Source: Candidatus Vogelbacteria bacterium (GTDB lineage: Bacteria; Patescibacteria; Paceibacteria; UBA9973; UBA12445). Taken from it: a stretch of DNA of 6,602 nucleotides. Below, piece by piece: positions 1 through 5,377 of this stretch. The position numbers were made by a program, and so were the translations under genes. The stretch is from the NCBI GenBank assembly GCA_016201425.1, contig JACQCW010000049.1:1-6602 (forward strand), in the 5' to 3' direction. The notes under the pieces were generated by a model. It worked only from the letters and a program-made list of their open reading frames with translations, had not been told where the DNA came from and made no database searches. Numbering within the stretch: the stretch's first letter is position 1; each line of letters starts with the position of its first letter.

Positions 1-743
1 CCAGGCAGAAGGACTTGCATATTTGGACCGTACCGAACCGGCTCATCTGGATAATATTTCTCCTCAAGCATATTCAGCGCCGATTCAATGAAGTAATCTG
101 CACCCTCAATCCGAATATGAGTAAACCTCGCGGTCTGGACCTTTTTAATTTCTTCGATTAACTTTTCCTCGGCTCTATTTATATTATCGGTCTTTGCCAT
201 CGACAGAACGTCATCCAATGTTGGTTTATTAATATCCGAATTCAAAAGCCACACAGCAATCTCTAACCGACGCAACAAATTTTTATCAACAACAGACATT
301 TCCGTCTTTTTCCCTTCTTCCGAAACACCACCAGACAAAACAGACCGAAGCCTTGGTCCAAGTGTTCGAAACTCCAAATCCTGAAATAGTTTATTTATGT
401 GGCCAAGTTCCACATCTTCTGTCCAAGTTTTCTCCGGCAACTTAAAGTCAATTGGAACATCACACCTAATTGTCGCCAACATCTTTGAAAATATTGCCTC
501 CTCCTCCCCTTCCTTTAAGAGATCAATAATTCTCTGTTTGACTCCAACGGCCAAAACTTCTTTTGGATCTTTTTTAATTATCTTGTAAATATTTTCAATG
601 GACCCAAAATTTATTATTAATTCCGATCCCGTCTTCTCTCCTATCCCCTTAATACCAATAATGTTGTCGGACGGATCACCACGAAGACCTTTATAGTCAG
701 CCATACTGACCGGGCCAAAACCGTAGCGTTCTTTAATTTTCAT
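1..743 (-). CDS. polA: Downstream fragment of broken DNA polymerase I (end of 5'-3' exonuclease domain onward); runs off window
   Basis: This frame is open from 743 to the window edge (247 codons). It resumes the PolA family sequence one frame over from the upstream piece (733-1056). Counting from the ATG at 743, residues 4-26 (KERYGFGP, then YKGLRGDPSDN) match the part of the 5'-3' exonuclease that holds its last two metal-binding aspartates (here D23 and D26). A helix-hairpin-helix follows at about 28-43 (IIGIKGIGEKTG). Further on, FQDLEFRTLGPRL and LEIAVWLLNSD resemble the linker and the remnant of the proofreading domain seen in candidate-phyla PolA, with no intact 3'-5' exonuclease. There is no SD before 743, so this ATG is probably an internal codon of an ancestral longer gene rather than a true start. 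From about position 140 to 1 the translation (KKVQTARFTHIRIEGADYF onward) no longer looks like PolA to me. The identity of the exonuclease part is secure. Whether any product is made is unknown. Confidence 0.75.
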   Translation of the reverse strand, partial: MKIKERYGFGPVSMADYKGLRGDPSDNIIGIKGIGEKTGSELIINFGSIENIYKIIKKDPKEVLAVGVKQRIIDLLKEGEEEAIFSKMLATIRCDVPIDFKLPEKTWTEDVELGHINKLFQDLEFRTLGPRLRSVLSGGVSEEGKKTEMSVVDKNLLRRLEIAVWLLNSDINKPTLDDVLSMAKTDNINRAEEKLIEEIKKVQTARFTHIRIEGADYFIESALNMLEEKYYPDEPVRYGPNMQVLLP

Positions 744-1056
744 AGACAGGAATATTAAAGGCTTTGAAAACTTCTTTCGATCTTACAATTTGCTCAATCA
801 ATTCTTCGTCAGTCTTTGCTCTACCCGCTTTGTATTCACCATAAACCTTCTTTCGAAAAGTTGGGCCCGGTAAATCGAAACAGGCAACAATATAATCGGG
901 TTTTAAATCTGCGATAATTTTTATTAGAAATGCCGAAAGACCATAGAGTGCCCCCGTCGGTTCACCCTTTGTTGACTTAAAACCTGGCAACGCATGATAC
1001 GCACGATGCAATATCGCATGCACATCTAAAAGTATGAGTTTTTTTGTAACCTTCAT
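733..1056 (-). CDS. polA: N-terminal fragment of DNA polymerase I 5'-3' exonuclease, truncated by a frameshifting deletion
   Basis: The 107-residue product is the start of the PolA flap-endonuclease/5'-3' exonuclease domain, which removes RNA primers and flaps. Visible hallmarks are LLDVHAILHRAYHALP at 9-24 with the first metal-binding aspartate D11, the GEPTGALYG motif at 31-39, the CFDLPGPTFRKKVY block at 59-72 with D61, and YKAGRAKTDEEL. The frame stops at VYEN, just before the family would show its E-A-D-D acidic cluster and the S/T-G-D-x-D motif. Those residues are absent, and the family sequence resumes at 743 in another frame. By comparison with E. coli PolA about 60 residues are lost, including five of the nine conserved acidic residues, so this domain should be catalytically dead. 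The ATG at 1056 lies 10 nt after the tsaE stop, so the two genes are probably co-transcribed. No clear SD is present. This could be a real deletion, a pseudogene, or an assembly error. Confidence 0.85.
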   Translation of the reverse strand: MKVTKKLILLDVHAILHRAYHALPGFKSTKGEPTGALYGLSAFLIKIIADLKPDYIVACFDLPGPTFRKKVYGEYKAGRAKTDEELIEQIVRSKEVFKAFNIPVYEN

Positions 1057-1066
1057 TACAACTATT

Positions 1067-1522
1067 CTAGCACATTATTTTTATCCTTCTTTCGTTCTCA
1101 TTCTCACTATGGTCAAAGTAAATTTTAATCATCTCTTTAGGCAACACAGACTCAACTCTTTCAGGCCATTCAATAAAAATAATATTTTTTGAATCTTCCA
1201 GTAACTCCCACCACCCAAGTGCCCTCATCTCTTCTCCGTTGTGTAATCTATAAGCATCTATGTGTATAAGTCGCTCATATTTATATTTTTTGGAAAGCTT
1301 ATATATTTTTTCCAAAACAAACGTGGGACTGGTTATATAATCTTTAACCCCAAATGCCCTTGCTATCCCTTGTGCAAACGAAGTCTTCCCTGCGCCAAGC
1401 TCACCAAAGAGTCCAACTACGGTTGCTGCTTTTTTAACTTTGTAGGCAGATGGCAAATCCCCAGCCACAAACTTCGCCGCCAAACCATAAGTTTCTTTTA
1501 AATTATGAGTTATATACTCCAT
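1067..1522 (-). CDS. tsaE: tRNA threonylcarbamoyladenosine biosynthesis ATPase TsaE
   Basis: TsaE is the P-loop ATPase that works with TsaB, TsaD and TsaC to make t6A at position 37 of ANN-decoding tRNAs in the cytosol. Counting from the ATG at 1522 (151 aa), the Walker A loop GELGAGKTS is at 40-48. The family signature SPTF is at 65-68, HIDAYRL (Walker B-like) at 87-93 and IEWPERV at 117-123. The length is normal for the family. A TTG two codons earlier (1528) in the same frame would add two residues. I prefer the ATG because it gives the usual short N-terminus before the P-loop, although neither start has a convincing SD. The gene is followed 10 nt later by polA on the same strand. Upstream lies a terminated small transcription unit (1565-1781), so tsaE may depend on read-through or on a weak promoter between 1523 and 1564. 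Function is assigned from motifs and is secure. Confidence 0.95.
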   Translation of the reverse strand: MEYITHNLKETYGLAAKFVAGDLPSAYKVKKAATVVGLFGELGAGKTSFAQGIARAFGVKDYITSPTFVLEKIYKLSKKYKYERLIHIDAYRLHNGEEMRALGWWELLEDSKNIIFIEWPERVESVLPKEMIKIYFDHSENENERRIKIMC

Positions 1523-1564
1523 TATCAAAATAGTATCATTAACCGCTTCAAAAAATCCAGTAAT

Positions 1565-1592
1565 AAAAACCGCTCGGGCGTACGCCGAGCGG
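1565..1592 (-). terminator. Intrinsic terminator of the small minus-strand unit
   Basis: Read on the minus strand, an 8-bp perfect GC-rich stem (CCGCTCGG at 1570-1577 on the plus strand against CCGAGCGG at 1585-1592) encloses a 7-nt loop. It is followed directly by five U residues (1569-1565) and then AUUA. This is a textbook Rho-independent terminator for transcription coming from the right. It lies between the 35-codon ORF and tsaE. Confidence 0.85.
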
Positions 1593-1605
1593 CATGTTCA
1601 AAACT

Positions 1606-1713
1606 TTATCGATTTGCATACTTTTTCGATTCTCTTTGGTTTCCAGACAAAGAGGACCAAAAAGCAACACATACAAGAATAGTCTCCAATAGTCGCAATA
1701 TAAAACTCGTCAA
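1606..1713 (-). CDS. Small hydrophobic peptide of unknown function (35 aa, TTG start)
   Basis: I do not recognise this product. The ORF reads MTSFILRLLETILVCVAFWS (first 20 residues), continues with SLSGNQRE and ends in a basic tail (SKKYANR). Residues 4-23 are mostly hydrophobic and could insert in or lie along the membrane. Support comes from the surroundings: a perfect AGGAGG (1719-1724) sits 5 nt before the TTG, a good promoter is upstream (1753-1781), and a strong terminator starts 14 nt after the stop. An overlapping frame starting with ATT at 1714 (38 codons) would be 4 nt from the same SD but needs a very rare start codon. A 7-bp hairpin (1632-1654) lies inside the ORF, so the unit could instead be a structured small RNA or a leader peptide controlling tsaE-polA. 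A short secreted or membrane-active peptide is also possible. Confidence 0.5.
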   Translation of the reverse strand: MTSFILRLLETILVCVAFWSSLSGNQRESKKYANR

Positions 1714-1718
1714 TGAAA

Positions 1719-1724
1719 CCTCCT
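1719..1724 (-). promoter_or_regulatory. Perfect Shine-Dalgarno for the 35-codon ORF
   Basis: AGGAGG on the minus strand lies 5 nt before a TTG start at 1713. It decides the choice of frame and start for the small peptide. The nearby tsaE, pilB, ruvB and yebC starts have no comparable site. Confidence 0.7.
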
Positions 1725-1752
1725 GGGTGTAAAGAACATTACTTTCTTGTTA

Positions 1753-1781
1753 ACAATACATTAACCACGCAATCTTGTCAA
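1753..1781 (-). promoter_or_regulatory. Sigma-70-type promoter of the small minus-strand unit
   Basis: On the minus strand a consensus -35 TTGACA (1776-1781) is followed after exactly 17 nt by TATTGT (1753-1758, four of six matches). Transcription should start near 1746, giving a transcript of about 180 nt that ends at the terminator at 1565-1592. A perfect 10-bp palindrome TTGTTAACAA (1747-1756) overlaps the -10 and the start region and could be an operator. Confidence 0.7.
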
Positions 1782-1830
1782 TGTTCTGCTTGCCACACAG
1801 ATTTTAAAGAGGCACGGTGGGTAACTTTGC

Positions 1831-1858
1831 TTGTATGTAAAACAAGAAGTGCTAGTAT
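1831..1858 (+). promoter_or_regulatory. Candidate promoter of pilB with extended -10
   Basis: TTGTAT (1831-1836) and TAGTAT (1853-1858) are 16 nt apart, with an extended -10 TG at 1850-1851. Initiation near 1865 would leave a 5' untranslated region of about 14 nt without an SD. A 5-bp inverted repeat (CTTGT at 1830-1834, ACAAG at 1842-1846) overlaps the -35 and spacer. The match is moderate. It is back to back with the minus-strand promoter at 1753-1781. Confidence 0.45.
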
Positions 1859-1878
1859 GAAAATAAATTTACAATAAA

Positions 1879-3576
1879 ATGTCAGACATACAAGATACGG
1901 GGCAGCAAAATAAGTTAGACGAACTCAAAAAACAGGAGGCTGAGGAGTTGGCGGAAATGCTGTCTAAAAAATATAACCTCCCCTATATTGATTTGTCTGT
2001 TGTATCTATTAATACTGACGCCTTAAGATTGGTCCCCGAAGAAGAAGCGCGAGCTGCCGGTATCGCAGCTTTCAAGATTGTCGCCAAAAAAGTCTCTGTT
2101 ATAATTGCCACACCAAATAACCCAAAAGTTGCTGAGATCTTGGGCCAGCTTAAAGAACAGCAATACGAGGTTCAAGAATATATGGGATCGTTTGCGAGCC
2201 TCGAACGGGCATGGGAAAGATACAAAGAGATCTCTTACAGTATGGAAACTCGGGCTGGCCTTGTTGGAGTATCAGATGAGCAATTAGCCATTTTTCTCGA
2301 AACGGCCAAAAACATCAACGATGTTAAAGGTTTAATTGAAGAAACAATCAAAAATAACAAGACTCAGGGTGTATCAAAAGTATTAGAGATAATAATCGCT
2401 GGAGCGGTAACTGTTGGGGCCTCCGATATTCACATAGAGGCTCAAGAAAAAGAGACGAGACTTCGATTTAGACTCGACGGGGTTCTACAAGACATAAGCG
2501 AATTTAGTCCTGCTATCAATAAATTAATCCTCTCTCGTCTTAAACTAATCTCTGGGCTAAAACTCAATATCAAAGCGGAGGCGCAGGACGGACGCTTTAG
2601 TATTAGCACCAAAAACAAGCAAATAGAGGTACGAACATCAATTCTTCCAGGTCCATACGGAGAATCTGTGGTTATGAGACTACTCGATCCAGATTCGATC
2701 TCCATAACTCTTGATAAGATGGGTATGGAACCGCGGCTACTTGAGGTATTAGAGGCGGAGATAGCAAAACCAAACGGCATGATCTTAGTAACAGGACCAA
2801 CGGGCTCAGGAAAATCTACAACACTCTACGCGTGTCTCAGAAAAGTAAATGAGCCTGGATCCAAAATATTAACAATCGAAGATCCGATTGAATATCATCT
2901 TGCTGGTATCTCGCAAACTCAGGTTAACGAATCATCTGGCTACACGTTTCTTGAGGGCTTACGAGCAGCATTGCGGCAAGATCCAGATATAATTATGATC
3001 GGAGAGATCCGAGACAACGAAACAGCAAAGATTGCTATTAATTCGGCACTGACTGGACATCTTGTCTTCTCAACACTCCACACCAACAGCGCGGCTGGAG
3101 CGATTCCAAGACTTATTGACCTTGGTGTTAATCCTAAGGTTATTGGATCAGCCTTAAATCTGATGCTAGCCCAACGACTTGTAAGAAAGCTCTGCCAGAA
3201 CTGTAAAAAAGAATCCGTCCCCACAGAAAAGCAAGCGAAATATATTGCAACAGCAATTGAATCGGCAAAGGAAAAAGGGATAGTTCTTGGGACGATAAAC
3301 CCACAGAAGGTTTGGGTGGCGGGATCAGGGTGTACTGTCTGCAATAATATTGGATACAAGGGCAGAATTGGAATATACGAAGCCATTGTAATGGATAGTG
3401 CAATCGAAAAACTTATTGACCAGAATCCGAGCGAAAGAGAGATCAACAAGGCAGCAATCCCACAAGGTATCTTGAATATGACCGAAGATGGTATAATTAA
3501 AGTGTTAAGAGGTATTACCTCATTCGACGAAGTAGAGCGCGTTGTAGAACTAGGTAGTGTTTTGGTCCAAAGTTAG
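1879..3576 (+). CDS. pilB: Type IV pilus assembly / type II secretion ATPase (PilB/GspE family)
   Basis: This is a cytoplasmic hexameric ATPase that drives pilin polymerisation at the inner face of the membrane. The 565 residues are complete and of normal length. An N-terminal MshEN/GspE-N-type domain covers about 20-115 (LSKKYNLPYIDLS, later LVPEEEARAAGIAAF). The catalytic half starts near 165 with GASDIHIEAQEKETRLRFRLDGVLQ. Motifs in order are Walker A GPTGSGKST at 306-314, the Asp box TIEDPIEY at 332-339, Walker B DPDIIMIGEIRD at 368-379, and the His box TGHLVFSTLHTN at 392-403. A zinc-binding tetracysteine (C439, C442, C485, C488) marks the PilB/GspE branch rather than the PilT retraction branch. 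The ATG at 1879 has no SD and probably a very short leader. The neighbours are not pilus genes, so partners such as pilC and pilins lie elsewhere. PilB versus GspE cannot be settled from this protein alone; PilB is favoured because type IV pili are common in candidate-phyla bacteria. Confidence 0.95.
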   Translation: MSDIQDTGQQNKLDELKKQEAEELAEMLSKKYNLPYIDLSVVSINTDALRLVPEEEARAAGIAAFKIVAKKVSVIIATPNNPKVAEILGQLKEQQYEVQEYMGSFASLERAWERYKEISYSMETRAGLVGVSDEQLAIFLETAKNINDVKGLIEETIKNNKTQGVSKVLEIIIAGAVTVGASDIHIEAQEKETRLRFRLDGVLQDISEFSPAINKLILSRLKLISGLKLNIKAEAQDGRFSISTKNKQIEVRTSILPGPYGESVVMRLLDPDSISITLDKMGMEPRLLEVLEAEIAKPNGMILVTGPTGSGKSTTLYACLRKVNEPGSKILTIEDPIEYHLAGISQTQVNESSGYTFLEGLRAALRQDPDIIMIGEIRDNETAKIAINSALTGHLVFSTLHTNSAAGAIPRLIDLGVNPKVIGSALNLMLAQRLVRKLCQNCKKESVPTEKQAKYIATAIESAKEKGIVLGTINPQKVWVAGSGCTVCNNIGYKGRIGIYEAIVMDSAIEKLIDQNPSEREINKAAIPQGILNMTEDGIIKVLRGITSFDEVERVVELGSVLVQS

Positions 3577-3584
3577 GCTTTTTT

Positions 3585-3770
3585 GACAAACAAAGAAATC
3601 GAGATGATAAATCTCTAAGCAATTCTTTTAATAAAATACCAAAAGTTAAGTTGCTCTCGGAGGATGGCCCCAGCGCACTACGTCCAGCGTAGTACCAAAA
3701 CGTCCTACTTGAACGACCATCTAGACCCAAGGGCCCAATTGCTTAGAGATTTATATTCTCGATTAACTCT
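3585..3770 (-). ncRNA. Candidate structured small RNA with long closing stem, between pilB and ruvB
   Basis: The ends of this segment are a 28-bp inverted repeat (3597-3624 and 3737-3764) with only two adjacent mismatches. They would close a transcript into one long helix. The 112-nt interior can form, on the minus strand, a 6-bp hairpin (3677-3682 with 3688-3693, loop of 5) and a 5-bp hairpin (3701-3705 with 3711-3715, one G-U). A 7-bp helix (3663-3669 with 3715-3721, one G-U) encloses both, and there is an A/U hairpin (3625-3629 with 3641-3645). A near-consensus minus-strand promoter at 3777-3805 predicts a start near 3770. After the closing stem comes a U-rich tract (UCUUUGUUUGU from 3596 to 3586), which would end the RNA about 10 nt short of the pilB stop codon. 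No convincing ORF is present. Size and closed ends recall 6S RNA, but the branched interior is not the usual 6S rod, so I do not name it. A miniature inverted-repeat element is the main alternative. Confidence 0.6.
3597..3764. repeat. 28-bp inverted repeat flanking a 112-bp spacer
   Basis: The arms are 3597-3624 and 3737-3764, complementary at 26 of 28 positions; the mismatches form a 2-nt internal loop. The core AAATCTCTAAGCAATT is perfect in both arms. No target-site duplication is obvious outside the arms. I interpret the repeat as the closing helix of an RNA, but a short non-autonomous mobile element would look similar. Confidence 0.9.
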
Positions 3771-3776
3771 GCTGAG

Positions 3777-3805
3777 AGTATAGCATAGTGAAAAGAAAAT
3801 GTCAA
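3777..3805 (-). promoter_or_regulatory. Near-consensus sigma-70-type promoter reading into the structured RNA
   Basis: On the minus strand TTGACA (3800-3805) is followed after exactly 17 nt by TATACT (3777-3782, five of six matches). This is the best promoter match in the window. It points away from ruvB, with predicted initiation at an A near 3770, just outside the long inverted repeat. No long minus-strand ORF follows, which is why I think the product is an RNA. Confidence 0.8.
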
Positions 3806-3829
3806 GCCCTATAAAAGAGCTTAATTCTT

Positions 3830-4879
3830 ATGACAACAGGAACAACTAATATAACAGAACCAGAAAATTTGTTAAGGGGGGAGGAAAAGTATCTAGACAA
3901 CGCCCTAAGACCCTCAAAATGGGATGAATATATAGGACAATCTATCATAAAAGAGAACCTCAAGATACTTTTAAATGCGGCCAAATCTCGCGGTCAGACC
4001 CCCGAACACATACTATTTTACGGGCCACCAGGCTTAGGCAAAACAACCCTAGCCCACCTGCTAGCCAAGGAAAACAACTCACAGCTCAAGGTAACATCCG
4101 GTCCCGCAATAGAAAAAGTGGGCGACCTGGCCTCTCTTTTGACAAACCTATCTGCTGGTGACATCCTTTTTATCGACGAAATTCACCGTCTCAACAAACT
4201 AATTGAGGAGGTACTATATCCCGCAATGGAATCTGGTAATCTCAATATTATTATCGGCAAAGGGCCGTCTGCAAGAACCATCCAACTTGAACTACCGCCA
4301 TTCACGTTAATCGCGGCAACCACGCGGATCGCGCTCCTCTCCTCTCCACTGCGATCCAGATTCTCGGGAGGAACATTTAGATTAGAATTTTATACCTCCC
4401 CCGAAATCGAAACAATTATTGCCAGATCAGCAAGCATTTTAAATGTTGAGATTACCGCCAATGCCGTACAAGAAATTGCCAAAAGAAGTCGCTCAACACC
4501 AAGAATCGCAAATCAACTACTAAAAAGATGCCGAGACTTTGCTCAGGTTCACAACACATCAATCACCAATGAAACAGTTGATAAAACCTTAAAACTATTA
4601 AACATAGACGACGCTGGTCTATCGTTCTCTGATCGAAAAATCCTTGAGACCATAATCGATAAATTCGCCGGTGGTCCTGTTGGTTTAGGCACTATTGGCG
4701 CAGCGACCTCTGAAGAAGAAGAGACTATCGAAGAAATAAATGAACCATATCTCATCCAACTTGGCTTTTTAGAAAGGACTCCGCGAGGACGACTTGCTAC
4801 AGTCCGAGCATATGAGCATTTAGGCAAAATAAAAAGCCCAACCAGAGATGGTGGGCCAACAAATAAAACCTTCTTATAG
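3830..4879 (+). CDS. ruvB: Holliday junction branch-migration helicase RuvB
   Basis: RuvB is the AAA+ motor that, with RuvA, drives branch migration of Holliday junctions during recombinational repair. The 349 residues are complete. Motifs are Walker A GPPGLGKTT at 65-73, Walker B DILFIDEIHR at 111-120, sensor 1 AATTR at 162-166, the arginine finger in SPLRSRF (R175), and sensor 2 in STPRIANQLL (R225). The C-terminal winged-helix domain contains GGPVGLGTIGAATSEEEETI at 281-300 and ends at AYEHLG (327-332). A 17-residue tail (333-349) follows, rich in K, T, P and G. The ATG at 3830 has no SD. A TATAAA at 3810-3815 would be a possible -10 with a very short leader, but its -35 is poor. ruvB is separated from ruvC by a minus-strand gene and yebC, and ruvA is not seen. 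Its last codons overlap the opposing gene's stop by 6 nt, and they also encode that gene's terminator on the other strand. Confidence 0.97.
   Translation: MTTGTTNITEPENLLRGEEKYLDNALRPSKWDEYIGQSIIKENLKILLNAAKSRGQTPEHILFYGPPGLGKTTLAHLLAKENNSQLKVTSGPAIEKVGDLASLLTNLSAGDILFIDEIHRLNKLIEEVLYPAMESGNLNIIIGKGPSARTIQLELPPFTLIAATTRIALLSSPLRSRFSGGTFRLEFYTSPEIETIIARSASILNVEITANAVQEIAKRSRSTPRIANQLLKRCRDFAQVHNTSITNETVDKTLKLLNIDDAGLSFSDRKILETIIDKFAGGPVGLGTIGAATSEEEETIEEINEPYLIQLGFLERTPRGRLATVRAYEHLGKIKSPTRDGGPTNKTFL
4825..4857 (-). terminator. Intrinsic terminator of the minus-strand hypothetical gene, embedded in ruvB
   Basis: Read on the minus strand, GGCCCA-CC pairs with GG-TGGGCU across a 6-nt loop: 8 bp including one G-U, with one bulged base. 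On the plus strand the stem covers 4835-4843 and 4850-4857. It is followed by UUUUAUUUUG (4834-4825). It lies 16 nt past the stop of the gene at 4874-5275 and inside codons 336-343 of ruvB. In the ruvB direction no U-tract follows, so it acts one way only. Confidence 0.8.
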
Positions 4880-5275
4880 AATCCCTTTTCGATTTTCTAG
4901 CACCACACAAAGCCATTCATCACTCTTCTTTACCAACAACATCTTAGCCTCGCAATTGTCCACCGAACCAATAAGATTATCAAAAACCTTAAGCCCCCTC
5001 AAAATCTCCGCAATGAATGGTAGTACGCGATGTATGTCACGCCCTCTATTTTCATTCCAAAGATCAGTCAATGTTCGATCGCTGTTTATGGTTTCGTCCA
5101 TTGTAATAATGCGTCGAAAGTTGGCAGCATAAAGTTCGGCGTACTCTCTAAGGGCGTGATCAAACTCTCTCCTTCCACAAATTTCCGGCCACAGCAATTT
5201 AACCAAGGCAATCTGTAGTGCATTAACAGCAGAAAGTTTCTTTGTCTTTCTAGAGTCCAGTCCAGAACAAGGCAT
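4874..5275 (-). CDS. Hypothetical protein (133 aa)
   Basis: I do not recognise a family. The protein looks soluble and mainly helical. It has no signal peptide or membrane segment, has a basic N-terminus (SRKTKK) and is rich in charged residues (RREFDHALREYAELYAANFR, about 35-54; then an ENRGRD loop near 75-80). There are three tryptophans and four cysteines, with no CxxC pair. It is a real gene on sequence grounds: AAAGGAGGTG sits 7 nt upstream of the ATG at 5275, and an intrinsic terminator follows at 4825-4857. It runs against ruvB tail to tail with a 6-nt overlap and diverges from yebC across 102 bp. No clear promoter is visible in that gap. It sits between two recombination loci, but position alone says nothing firm about function. 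Confidence 0.85.
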   Translation of the reverse strand: MPCSGLDSRKTKKLSAVNALQIALVKLLWPEICGRREFDHALREYAELYAANFRRIITMDETINSDRTLTDLWNENRGRDIHRVLPFIAEILRGLKVFDNLIGSVDNCEAKMLLVKKSDEWLCVVLENRKGIL

Positions 5276-5278
5276 ACG

Positions 5279-5288
5279 CCCACCTCCT
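5279..5288 (-). promoter_or_regulatory. Strong Shine-Dalgarno of the 133-aa hypothetical gene
   Basis: AAAGGAGGTG on the minus strand is close to the full anti-SD complement, with the AGGAGG core 7 nt before the ATG at 5275. It fixes the start of this gene. Confidence 0.8.
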
Positions 5289-5377
5289 TTGTGTTTTTAA
5301 TGAACCAATACCAATGTGTATGTCCGAACCATTCTAAACCTATTCCAAAAAAAAGGAAAGTGGTGTAATCTATACAT

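Noticed and set aside
397..588. 63-codon plus-strand ORF within polA
   Set aside because: It is opposite conserved PolA sequence and has no start signals.
1505..1732. 75-codon plus-strand ORF in the gap between tsaE and pilB
   Set aside because: It reads through the terminator hairpin and is antisense to the promoter-led small unit; it has no SD and its product has no recognisable motif.
2940..3449. 169-codon minus-strand ORF opposite pilB (and 112 codons at 2442-2780)
   Set aside because: Both lie inside the catalytic part of PilB. Their hydrophobic, low-complexity translations are typical of antisense frames, and neither has an SD or promoter.
3569..3584. Terminator for pilB (AAAG-TTAGG-CTTT then T-run)
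   Set aside because: Only a 4-bp A/U-rich stem could form. It is too weak to call, so how pilB transcription ends remains open.
3583..3611. Plus-strand TTGACA-17-GATAAA as a promoter for the structured RNA
   Set aside because: The -10 is poor and lies inside the left arm. A plus-strand transcript would lack half of the closing stem and has no terminator after the right arm. The minus-strand promoter is stronger and fits the ends.
3515..3730. 71-codon minus-strand ORF within the structured RNA region
   Set aside because: It spans the distal part of the hairpin-rich region and the pilB 3' end, has no SD and would cross the predicted RNA end. The paired structure explains the sequence better.
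3585..3770. tmRNA, SRP RNA or tRNA in the pilB-ruvB gap
   Set aside because: There is no tRNA-like acceptor/T-arm, no tag ORF and no SRP GGAA/AGCAGCC-type tip, and the segment is too short for tmRNA.
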